Shown here: piece by piece, positions 10,367 to 20,688 of the stretch
How positions within the stretch are numbered: position 1 is the first letter of the stretch
How the letters are laid out: every line of letters starts with the position of its first letter
Source of the DNA: Aaosphaeria pasadenensis
Lineage: Eukaryota; Ascomycota; Dothideomycetes; Pleosporales
Direction: 5' to 3'
Length of the DNA: 64,000 nt
NCBI GenBank assembly: GCA_022813625.1
Contig: JAKLMB010000036.1
Location: 62,001-126,000, forward strand
The notes under the pieces: model-generated
What the model was told of the DNA's origin: nothing
What the model saw: the letters and a program-made list of their open reading frames with translations, nothing else
Databases searched by the model: none
Translations under genes and position numbers: made by a program

Positions 10367-12634
10367 GGCGCCTGTGCTTCGTAGTAGAAAATTAATCGAT
10401 GGAACAAATATGAAGGAGGTTTGTAGGTATAGACAAAGAAAATTATGAGACAAAGCACTAGAGATGTGCGAAAGGTGAGGAGTGGGTGGAGGTAAGGAGA
10501 GATAAGCAAAGCAACGGGTGCGATGAGCTCAGTTGATATACAAAATACGATGTTAACTATGAAATGAAGCTCCATAATAATGGTCGACCAGGGCAAGAAA
10601 CTGCGGTCAAACGCGCGGAGGAATTGTGGTGATCCTTCGAAGGAAGCTAGAGGATGTGGCTTCAGGCGTTGCGTTGCACGAACCACCTTTTCGCACGCCA
10701 GCCTCTGTTATTGGCTCTATTATTGGCTCTATTATTGGGTGCTCGATTGATTTACTGCGGAAGCTTCATCATAACTAATTACTTGTACTCGTAAACACCC
10801 TCGACAACCTGCCCCACTGCGTCTATAGGGCGACGCTATCTCGTTCGTAGACGGGAGTCGGGCACGGCACGCACAGGGATTGCACCCAGTCCACTCCTGT
10901 TGGCTAGCGATACATAGCAGTACACAGTAGATGCTGTCCATGTCGCATTGGAAAGTGTGGAGAAGATTGGTATTATGCGTTCCTCTTAGCAATGCTATCT
11001 CATAGTTTTGCGTACGATCTCTCACGTTATTAATACTGAAACCTTCTTGGGCAGGTACAATCTTTCACAGAACACTTACACAGCATTGTATCTTTGTATG
11101 CTGCTGGCGCATGGCCTCTAGTAATGGAGATAAGGAGTACGAACATGGAAGGCCACGTGCAGCCGCATCCCTTCGCGTTCACCTTCAAGGCACGTTGAAT
11201 GATGGGGCCGATAGACTCGATACGCACTCATCATCTCATCGGTTAGTTACGCCTTGCACATGAACGTAGGTATTGTACCTCGTCGTCATAACCCACAGGG
11301 GAGCAACCAGACGAAGGAATGTAAGCAGCCTCGGGCGGCTACGCGGCCAACTTTGGCGAGCAATGGGGGCTGAGGACCTCCGACTATACCAAGAGAATTC
11401 CGTCACTGGTATTCCGTTACCATCGGAGCTGTGAGAACAATTCGTCAATTCGACGTCTATGCGACTGAAATGACATCTCAAAGTTAGCTCGAATAGGTGT
11501 AATATCCATGCATTGTGCACTAAGGGCACGCCGTCGAATTGTTTAGGAGGGACGTCGTTATGGCACAGCCTTACTCGCACGGCTCATACGGTCGGAGTAA
11601 GCTCGCCGTCACAGCCACGACTAAAGTCGAAGCTCTATGGAATTACTGCGCACGAGAAAAAAGATTGTGCCTCGCCAAAAACAAGTTCGACCTTCCCATT
11701 CGTTGGCCCACGCGATCAGCATTCTTTCAAGGCGTACGAGAACTTTAAGCATCTCACCTGGGGCGAAAATGTGCGTCGTCCTTAATTTGACATGCTAGTT
11801 ACACAGTACAACTGTGGGGGGTTGTCATTCTTTCATCCAGATCAGCATTGCACAACGCGACTCGGGCAGCTCGAATGTCGCATGAATATTCGGCATGAGC
11901 GCGATCGCATCACAATAATTTATCATCATGAGTCTTGCTGCTCGATCATACGGACTTCGATGGTGGCTAGTTTCATAATGGAACAAAGTACGTCGCTCAT
12001 GGTCAAAGGTCAACCCCTCCGGGGAATCAGAATGTTGATCTCCGTCATCTTCCCCATAAATTGGCGTCTTCAGCAAACAGATTTTCGGAGCACTACTGAT
12101 ATAAGTTCGACTTTACGCATTATATTGTGGTTGACTAAATAATTTGTCGTATTCAGTGGCGATTGATCTTTGAAGATTGAATGACCAGCATAACAGAACA
12201 GACTATAGGAGTGTAAATACTCTTCTCCGAGACCATATTATGGTTTCTTTTAATTAACGCGTTGTTACGAGGTCGAAGGCCCTTTGAGCAGTTGGTATGT
12301 TTGGAGGATTCCACGTAAGAATTACTTGATTTGGGTAACGGATCATCATTCACACTCTGCCAATGAAATTAATGATCAATGGAAGAGCCCAATTTTGTAG
12401 GAAAGGAGCAACAGACTGTGGGAGTTCTTCATTATTGTCTGGAATAAGATCCCTGACATTGCTAGGTTCAATTCAGCAAGTAGCTCTTCAACAGCTATCA
12501 TATTTGCCGAGGATAATGCACAGTACAGCCCAGACCTACACATCAATCGAGAACGAAAATGACATTATCAGGGGATCTTACCCTAGATCTATTGTCTATC
12601 TAGTCAGATCTCACATGCACATGACGTCCAATAC
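10367..12634. other. Gene-poor spacer of about 2.3 kb
   Basis: Promoter side of the minus-strand hydrolase gene and 3' side of the MFS gene. It contains only short frames of unconvincing composition. A small imperfect tandem repeat of ATTGGCTCTATT occurs near 10708-10742. No RNA gene or element terminus was recognised. Confidence 0.5.
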
Positions 12635-14463
12635 TTATGTAACCTTCTCTGCACTCTCGACTAAAACTCCATTGTGCTTGCCCTGCTGATGTTGAGCATC
12701 AAGCTCATTCTTCGTGTCTTGGACGATCCTGCATTCATACCGACTGAACTTGCGCGCCGGCACGCCCGCTTCGAAGATCTCGTCAATCTCCTCGAGGGAT
12801 CGATTCTTAAGTTCAGGCATGAGGAAGAAAAAGAATACCATGCACAGCATATTGGATCCGAACCAGATGTAGCCGTATTTAGGTCCCTGGTGTCAACACC
12901 GTTAGCCACCAACTACGACAAAGGTCCAACAATTGTAGAACTCACCCAGTTGAGCTCTTCAGGATTAATGAAGTATGGAGAACAGAAGCCGGTGAGCCAG
13001 GCAAGCACGTATCCCAACGCTGTCGCGGACCCGACTGTCCAAGCTCGTAATCGAGAGCTGACAAGCTCAGTTGCAACGGGGTAGCTGGCAGCCCCAACGC
13101 ATCCGTTGTAGAAAAACATGAACAGTACAGTGAACGCTACCAAAACCTTTCCAGTTGTTTGTGATGCCGAATCAACAGTTGCTGCGATGGCAGAGGCAAG
13201 TTGGCAGAGGCCACATAGGGCGGCCCCCATGATGAGTATGGTCCGGCGGCCGACCCAGTGCTTAATAGCGTACATGCCAACATTGACGCCGATGAAGGCA
13301 ATGCACGATTGGAGAATCGAGTACTCGAAGGGCTTCGTGACACCGGCGATAGTGTAGTAGTACGTAGCGTATGCGATGAGGAACCAGACCCCGGAAGCAG
13401 TTTGGCAGGCGATCATTCCATAGCATAGTAGTGTTCGGCGAAGATCGTGACCTGAATGAACAGTTAACTCTGATCTTGTGCCTGCATGGATTCCTTACCT
13501 CTGAACATGTCGATAAAAGAGACGCTCGTCGCGACACGCTTTTCCTCCTCGACACCCTTTGTCATCTCGGTCCACTCGAGCTCCAGCTCCTCGCTGGTCG
13601 TGGCTCCATGACGAAGTCTCTCCAATGATCGCCTTGCTTGTTCCGTCTTGCCTTTGTGGAGTAGCCAACGGGGACTCTCAGGGACAAAAAAGAGGCCAAT
13701 GGCAAGGAAGGTTGGCACAATGTACAAACAACCAATGGGAATCTGGTAGCTATTTTTTGTTAAGATATCCTTGGTATAGTTAACCACGACAGCGCCAACG
13801 ATTGAGCCTATGTTCACCCAATATGCCTGAATTGATATTAGAAATACTCAAGTGAGCCATCGCAAACACAATACTTACGAACAATGCCACCATGACACCA
13901 CGAAGATGTGATGGGGCCACCTCGGAAGTGTATACATTGGAGAATGTAACAAGGAATCCATTTGCGAAGCCCAACAGCAAACGCCCAAAGTACAAAACGC
14001 CAGCCGAGTCTGTTCCGATCTGAATAGCACAGGCGACTGCATTGAGAGCGCAAGCAGCCCAGAGACCCTCACGGCGTCCAAAAAAGGCCCCGAAGTATCC
14101 GGCTACAAGGGCTGATACGAAGCTGCCGAGCGTAAGTAGCGATGTAATGAGTTGCTGAACCGTGCTCTGTACTTCAATTAATAGATGCTGTGCCGCTGTT
14201 CGTTGAGATCCACATACATCGATTCCATATCCCAAAGGACTATTCGGGTCTTCATAGCCAAATACTTTGAGAAACCCGGGCATGGCCTGAATGAATTAGC
14301 TGTATCGAGACTATAAGAAGCCTATTTGAATTACCTGCAATGCACCAATGGCAGCGCTATCAAAGCCGTACTGCATATTCGCCATCGAAACAACGCAGCA
14401 CATCCAAAGACACGTTCGGTTCGTCCATAGCGAACTCTCGTTGACCGTGATCGTTGCCGGCAT
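12635..14463 (-). CDS. MFS sugar transporter (sugar porter family)
   Basis: Five exons (14463-14335, 14286-13879, 13826-13499, 13451-12946, 12886-12635) all join in phase to give 540 residues, standard for a 12-helix sugar porter. Family signatures are visible: MQYGFDSAAIGALQ in helix one, GRREGLWAACALNA after helix two, the PESPRWLLHKGK motif ending the first half, GRRTILIMGAALCG in the second half and PELKNRSLEEIDEIFE at the C terminus. The start at 14463 gives the short hydrophilic N terminus typical of fungal hexose and oligosaccharide permeases. Introns are 48-59 nt with good donors (GTAATT, GTAAGT, GTAAGG, GTGAGT). Plasma-membrane proton symport of a sugar or polyol is the family role; the exact substrate is not predictable. 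No neighbouring metabolic gene points to one. Confidence 0.9.
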
Positions 14464-15603
14464 TGTGAAAGAGACTTGCACTTTGCAGCCGGAGACGAAC
14501 GATCGGAAGATGCAAAAAGAATTTTGGTTCCAGGAGAAGGTGAGAGCAAGGGCGCAGCTTTAGTGGATATAGATCGACAATGGAGCCGATTCCTCAACAG
14601 CGGGAGAGCCTGGAGATGGTGTCCTTGGCTACACGTTTAATACCATGATTTACTACAACATAGAGAAAAATGCCCCACAGACATTGGCAAGAAAGCCTGT
14701 GAGGCCCCACAATCTTTGGAAACTCTGTTTCGCTCTCACTGGAGAGTATGGGGTTTGCTTCCTGGAATAGCAGCTAGCTTGCGGAGCGGGCTGTGGGCGC
14801 ACTGCTGGGTGCAGCGCGGAAGCGGCTGGCGGCCGATCACTCGGCAATCGGGTTTAAGAGGTTGGTATTGGATTCTGCAAGGGAAAGAGATATGTTCTTC
14901 CCACGTGTTTTCAAGCCTTTTCCAGGTCTCTGGAATGGGGTGGGAACCGTTCATATGCCGAAACTTTATTCCTTCTGTGAATTTGGCACTCTTCTCAAGT
15001 TCTAAAGGTCGAGGATACGTGCATGATCAATATAATCGTTCCGTCAAGGTTTCCCTCTCAATACAGCATGTGAGAAGGTAAGCACATTTCGGACCGATCC
15101 CCACCGAGCTAGTTCCTCACAAAGCCAGTCTGCCAGCTGGCAACCCAGGCGTGCCAGGGTTGCTCCCTCGAGAGGGGTTCGGCATAGTCTGCTGCTCTGG
15201 GTGCCTGAACCCTCCAATTTCAAACAGAGAAACAACTCATTTATGCATTAGAGCCAAGTAGGAGCATGGATAAAACGTCCCTTTACACAAAATCAACATC
15301 TTATATTGTTCTTTGACTACCGGGCTAAACTTAACCACGCTTATTGTGAATGAGACATGCATGTCGATCACCTCGGCTGGGATAGTTTCCGTCAGCATAA
15401 GCTTCGATCACGTAGACGAGAAAAAAACACCAAGTATCTTATCGCAATGACAGAGCAACGCAGATTGACATAAGCTAAACCAGTGGATATCCAGAGATCA
15501 TTATCACCCGCAACAACGGTGCAGCTCTACAGTAAGCCCTCTCTAACAACTACTCGTAGTGAGGCCAGCATCTGCACCCATACCATACACCACATATTTC
15601 AGG
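14464..15603. other. Spacer between divergent genes
   Basis: A 1.1-kb region shared as promoter by the minus-strand MFS gene and the plus-strand dehalogenase gene. No convincing coding or structured element was found. Confidence 0.5.
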
Positions 15604-16383
15604 ATGGAGCCTCTAAACCAGACGGCAATATTCTTCGACTTGATGGGTACATGCTGCGATTGGTTGATATCCCTCAAACCCATATTGTTATCTTGTCCCA
15701 CGCATACATCACTGGAGCCGCGGTGGCCGAAACTGCAATCTCTAGCAATATCCTGGCGTGAAGGGTTCTTCTCTGAGATCCACGCACGCTTCGAGATGGG
15801 CCTCCCTGCTGAAGATATCGACATAACGCACCGGCGTGTCCTCGACCGCTTGCTCGAAGCTCTGCATATCGGCCTTGACGACTGGGACGAGGACGTACGC
15901 CGCAGACTCGTGCAGCAATGGCACCGGCAGCAAGCTTGGCCTGATGTGATTCCCGCTTTACAAAAGCTCCGCCAGCGGGGCGACGTATTCTTAGTTGTTC
16001 TGGCAAATGGGACGACCAGACTGCAACTCGATATCGCGCAGTCGTCGAATATACCCTTCCATATGCTCATGTCTTCGGAGCTATTAGGACTGACAAAGCC
16101 GGATCCGGATATATATAGAAAGGCTATGGATTTGGCGAAGCTGGCGCCGGAGAATTGTACGATGTTGGCGTCGCATCTCTATGACTTGGAGGCCGCGAAG
16201 AAGGTTGGCATGCGAACTGTTTATGTGCATAGATCCACAGAAGACGTAGGGATCGAAATTGATATCGAAGGCGAACAGGGCTATGTCGATCATTACTTTG
16301 ATGGAAGGTATGAAAGCGAAGGAGCCGAGGTTACTGCTCGTGATATTGGGTTCTTAGAGGTCGTTGACTCTTTGTATGATTGA
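15604..16383 (+). CDS. HAD-superfamily hydrolase, haloacid dehalogenase-like
   Basis: A single exon of 259 residues from the ATG at 15604, which puts catalytic motif I close to the N terminus as usual; the frame is open about 15 codons further upstream. Motif I is IFFDLMGTCCDW with Asp12 as expected nucleophile (the second acidic residue of phosphatase HADs is replaced by Met, as in dehalogenase-type members). Motif II is LVVLANGTTR, motif III the Lys in GLTKPDPDIY, and motif IV the acidic residue in ASHLYDLEAAKKVGM. A four-helix cap lies between motifs I and II. The order matches type II haloacid dehalogenase-like proteins common in ascomycetes. Real substrates of the fungal members are mostly unknown. 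No cofactor or partner gene is adjacent. Confidence 0.85.
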   Translation: MEPLNQTAIFFDLMGTCCDWLISLKPILLSCPTHTSLEPRWPKLQSLAISWREGFFSEIHARFEMGLPAEDIDITHRRVLDRLLEALHIGLDDWDEDVRRRLVQQWHRQQAWPDVIPALQKLRQRGDVFLVVLANGTTRLQLDIAQSSNIPFHMLMSSELLGLTKPDPDIYRKAMDLAKLAPENCTMLASHLYDLEAAKKVGMRTVYVHRSTEDVGIEIDIEGEQGYVDHYFDGRYESEGAEVTARDIGFLEVVDSLYD

Positions 16384-16813
16384 GAAGAGTGATTAAGCGG
16401 TCATTGTCCATCAAAGGAAAAACAAGATGATACTTCAATTTGTCATTTTGGAGTTGAAGCCTTTTAACTACCTTGACATCCGAATTCAAGATCTTGCGCT
16501 CACCAGGATAGTGCTCTTCAAGCTCTTCAAATCCACATACATATCGTCTATGGCAGGGTGGTCAAAGGCGGACGGGTATTTCTGCTCGCGGAGAACTGCC
16601 TGACAGCGTTGCAATGGGAAGAAAACGGGGTTGCCCTGTCATCATAATCAGAAACAAATGGTACTTAATTCTTTTTCTACCTGCTCCCAAACGCCAGGTT
16701 CTAGATTATATCCAATGTAAGAGTAAATACATCAGAGGATTTTACGTCAAGACGTTGAAGAACATGCATCCAACCTTTCCTGCTTCTCTCGCTCATGTGA
16801 TGCCGTCCATCTC
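16384..16813. other. Convergent 3' spacer
   Basis: About 430 bp between the stops of the dehalogenase and ferroportin-like genes. Nothing beyond presumed 3' UTRs was seen. Confidence 0.5.
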
Positions 16814-18490
16814 TTATCCCCTCAGCGGGCTTTGGTTCTCTTCGTCACGTACGGGGTGTTTGCCCCTACCCTTAGGATGTACGCAACTGGGCAAGTGAAG
16901 CAGGTGCCCTCTCCTCGACCTCACAAACCTGGAATACAGTACCCCAGCCATGAACACCGCACCACAACTCAGCAGCACCGGCCACTCAAACTGATCGGGC
17001 CTCGCAAACACCATCGTGGAAAAATACGAACACATTTCGAAAAGACTCTGGAAAGACGCTTCGACAGCAGAGAAAGCTCCCCTTATCTCCGCCTCGACTT
17101 CCTCTTGCACCACAATCTGTGCACACAGATCGAAACCACGTAGTCCAATCCGACTTAGTATCGATCCCGCGACGAGGCCCGAGGCAGCGTAGGGGCGATA
17201 CTTGATACTCCAGAACGCCGTCGCAGCACCCGCGAGACTGAGAATCTGCCAATTGATGCTCCAGAGGCCGGCACGGAGAGGTCCAACTTTCGACATGAAC
17301 CAGGGCGCCGTCCAGGTTGCAGCAATCTCGAGCACGACGGCGAGGGTCCTTACGAAGCCGATGTGGTGAGAGTTATAGCCGCTGGAGAGGAGGTATGTTA
17401 CCATTTGGCCGCCGAAGCTGAGGACAGTGAAGTTGAGTATAGCGAGGGCAAATGAGGGGAGGAAGGCACGATGGTGGAAGTATGTTGATAGCAAGTCCAC
17501 ATATGATTTTATTGAGCGGGTTGTGCGCTGAGCGTAGGATGTGCTTCCCGTTTCGATTTGTTGATCATGCGTTGATGTCTTGGGCTCTTGAAGAGCTGGG
17601 ACGCTTTCGTATACCTGTGGAAAATGAGTCTTTGTTCAACTTGATCCACTACGAGCAGGGTGGTACGCACTCTTGCAATAGCGTAGTATTCGATGACGAC
17701 CGATGCTATGTTCATGCTAAAGTTCAGAATTATGGCAATTTCAGTCGAGAAGCCATCGGTCATGGAGATCATGAAAGGTCCAGCGAGCTTGCAGATCAGA
17801 TCGATGCGACGCATCTGTGCATTGAGCTCTGGTGCACCGTCAGCGGCAGATAGACATTGAAGTAAGGAAGACTACGTACCTCGCAATGCTGCTTCGTTCT
17901 TACCGGCAACGACAACGACCTGCGTAGGCTAAGTATGTTTCGTTAGAAGGATTTAGATAGACTTACCCAGTCTTTCTCCACTGACACAGTGTTCATCACA
18001 GAGCATATTTTCTCAGTACAAGCTAGCATGGCGACAATGGTCAAAAGACCAACAGTAAGTCCATAAGCTTCAACCCGGCCACTAGCAAAGACCCAAAATA
18101 TCAGGCATGACAATGCGACCGAAACACGTTGGAATACTACATAGTCATTAGCATGATACGATTGCGTGCTGGTATACTGTACGAACCAATGGAGGACCGC
18201 ACGACCTGAAGGCGGTTCGCAGTGTCGATGTATCGCCCGACAGCAGGAGAAAGAAGAATTGATGCAATGCCGCGAGTAAATGCATAGATGGACATAGGTC
18301 GGAGACTGTTGGGGAATATTGAAGCCAAATAAAGGACAGCGCCGAATTCGAAGACGCGCGAATTCCATGTCGATAGAAAATGTGAGATGTAGAGCCTTTT
18401 CTTGATGCTCGAAGGTACATGGTTTAAATCTGAAGTAATGGTAGAGTCTTTACGTATCAACGGTGTTTCTTCGTCGACTTGTAACGACAT
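16814..18490 (-). CDS. Ferroportin-like (SLC40A/FPN) membrane transporter
   Basis: Five exons (18490-18187, 18136-17967, 17919-17880, 17828-17671, 17614-16814), all in phase, give about 490 residues. Diagnostic ferroportin stretches are SHFLSTWNSRVFEFGAVLY in helix one, GRYIDTANRLQVVR after the early helices, VSVEKDWVVVVAG in the central loop, EYYAIARVYESVPALQ before the large loop and SRIGLRGFDLCAQIVVQEEV in the second half. The third exon is only 40 nt, and the first intron uses an unusual GTTCGT donor that the reading phase supports. Animal ferroportin exports Fe2+; fungal relatives are poorly studied and could move iron or another divalent metal at the plasma or an internal membrane. No siderophore or iron-uptake gene is adjacent. 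The start at 18490 is preferred over in-frame upstream codons because it is the first ATG. Confidence 0.85.
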
Positions 18491-18942
18491 GTTGGCGGGC
18501 TTGAGGGTGGAATGGTGATGGCGACGAGAGCGGTCAACATTTGAAGAGATGGGATGATATAAAATGCTCCTACTCAATAGCTCAATACGGACGGGACGCA
18601 AGCACTACTGCAATGGGGTTAGTGACGATGAATCCCGTAGGAGCGAGCCATTGAGCAGTGCTTGTTGGGTAGAGAAAGTTGCAATTGAATTACTCGTGTT
18701 CAAATGGTATTTTCCGCTTTGTGCCTGCGAAGACGGAGGAGGCGCCGATTTACCTCCGTAGGGTAGCCAATATTTTGCACCAGGGACCAGCACGTCACCA
18801 TGCCAATGTTCACTCGATCCGCTATGCACCACTGTCCCGAAGAATTGCTGAATATCGTGTACATTTTCCAATTGTTCATTGATGACGCAACTTTATTCCA
18901 TTGCTTAGTGACGACCCAATAAGTAGTTGGCTATGTTATTAC
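18491..18942. other. Promoter region of the ferroportin-like gene
   Basis: 452 bp between the kelch gene stop and the ferroportin-like start, both on the minus strand. No clear metal-responsive motif could be assigned. Confidence 0.4.
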
Positions 18943-20010
18943 TTAAAAATGCAGCAGCCAGACATCGGTGAGGCGGGAGTTGTCTTCCGCGAGCCCGCCA
19001 TGAACAACGATATGTTCCTTTCCTTCCTCGTCTCTTGCAACGTCTGCGCCGAACCAGCCGCGAGGTTGGGGGACGCCATTGGCTCCTACTGAATCAATCT
19101 TGGTCCACCAATTCTCAACGATGTCGTAGATCCAAATATCTGACAACATCTTTCCTGCGCCCGCGTGGCCGAGTGAGGAAGGATCATGCTCGCCGAACAT
19201 GGTTATCAATTTCTGTTTGCCAAATAGTCGGATCGGAAGTAAAGTACACACGCTGCGGGGTTCTGGCCCGTCGTTGCCGTCTGGTTTGAATGTCTGAGTA
19301 GACCACGATTTGCTGGCTAGGTCGAAGATGTCGACATGACCGCCTTGCTCTTTCTCACCATCAAAGCCATTCATGCGGTATAGCTTGCCGCCTACTGATG
19401 TGATGGAAGTGCCACCTCGCGGGGGAGCTGGTGCATCGGGCAACTGTGTCCAAATGCGCGACGAGACGTCAAATTTCCAGAGATCAGACAAGCGACCGCT
19501 CGTAGGACATCCAGCATGAATAAAGAACGAACCATTGGAATCGCTCGTAGCGCAATGGTAGCTTCGAGCCTGCGGATATGACTTCGACGTGTTGGCAGGG
19601 TTCAGCTTCTCCCAGCTCGCTTTTTCAACGTCGTAGCTCCAGACCGCACCATTTTCCTCGATCGGTGCCATATCGGTGCCACCGCGGCCAGAGAAGAGGT
19701 ACAGTTTTCCATTTGAGACTGCCGATGCGGTGCCCACACGAGGTGATGGTGCAGTTGATGAGGACTTTGTTTGTAGGTTTGGCGAAGCTGAGGTGTGAGT
19801 ACCCTGGTGGCTTGGGGAGAAGAGATGATTGTACATACCTGGATTGAGAGGAAGAATATCGATCTGGTTGTCAATAGGTTGTCGAGGAAGTACTTCACCG
19901 CCGAAGATGCATATATTTTGGTCCACAACGGAGACGATCTGTGAGGACCGACGTAGTCGTTCTGTTGAGAGGAGCTTCGTCCACTTGCCAGTAAAGGTGC
20001 TAATGGGCAT
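18943..20010 (-). CDS. Kelch-repeat beta-propeller protein
   Basis: Two exons (20010-19839, 19787-18943) around a 51-nt GTATGT...CCTCAG intron give 338 residues; the intron is a multiple of three, so the unspliced frame stays open and would add 17 residues. The protein is a complete beta-propeller of about six kelch blades with no other domain. Blades are marked by VDQNICIFGGE, SNGKLYLFSGRGG, NGSFFIHAGCP, VGGKLYRMNGFDG, KLITMFGEHDP and HIVVHGG, each followed by a Trp such as DLWKFDVSSRIW. The architecture matches nitrile-specifier-like and cytoplasmic kelch proteins. There is no signal peptide. Fungal members have no settled function. It sits in tandem with the ferroportin-like gene, with 452 bp between them, and divergent from the coilin-like gene. 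Confidence 0.85.
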   Translation of the reverse strand: MPISTFTGKWTKLLSTERLRRSSQIVSVVDQNICIFGGEVLPRQPIDNQIDILPLNPGMYNHLFSPSHQGTHTSASPNLQTKSSSTAPSPRVGTASAVSNGKLYLFSGRGGTDMAPIEENGAVWSYDVEKASWEKLNPANTSKSYPQARSYHCATSDSNGSFFIHAGCPTSGRLSDLWKFDVSSRIWTQLPDAPAPPRGGTSITSVGGKLYRMNGFDGEKEQGGHVDIFDLASKSWSTQTFKPDGNDGPEPRSVCTLLPIRLFGKQKLITMFGEHDPSSLGHAGAGKMLSDIWIYDIVENWWTKIDSVGANGVPQPRGWFGADVARDEEGKEHIVVHGGLAEDNSRLTDVWLLHF

Positions 20011-20688
20011 GGCCGCTAATTGTATTTATGACAGCTGCAGATGTAATGGGGAGGTGTAGGTGAAAAAGTGTGTCAATCCAATCTAAAAAAACACTTTACA
20101 TATATGTGAAGTTTGTTCACTGTGAATTCCAGGGTTGTAGGGCGCCGTTATCGGACAAAGATTGGACTTTTATCATGCCTGAGAGTTTGTGTTTAGTTTT
20201 AGGGATGATGGTGCTGGTGGGGGTGGATGGGCATGACGGAGAGGGCGGACGCTACCTCCGCTCATACAGGTACTTAGTGACTACTATTAGTTGACTAGTA
20301 GGTTAGGTACCTAGGTGCTAGGTACCTTTGAACTTATACCTACAAAGAAAGGATTTATCAATTCAGTCAAACTCACTGAGGTGAATATAAGATCAATGCA
20401 AGCATCAATTGGTGAATTAATTACTTGCTAGATGACTATTTTCTTTCTAAAAACTCTCAATTGCTTGTGATCCATCAACCCAAGTCGCCCGTACTGTACA
20501 GGGTTAGGCAAACGCGAGGGCACGTGATGGCGCTTTGCGATTTGCTGGGCCAGGCGCTCTGGAATTTGCGCGGGTCTATTCCGGCCTTTACTTTACTTTA
20601 CCTTCTTCTCCACGTATACATCTCAACTTCGCATGAACTACAACCGGTATAAATCACTCACATGAATCTTGTGACCTAATATATCGAT
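20011..20688. other. Divergent promoter region with short TAGGTACC repeats
   Basis: 678 bp shared by the kelch and coilin-like genes. Near 20304-20326 the palindromic string TAGGTACC occurs twice around CTAGGT. A similar ACCTAGGTACC string recurs at about 25318. This looks like simple dispersed palindromic sequence rather than a defined operator. Confidence 0.35.
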
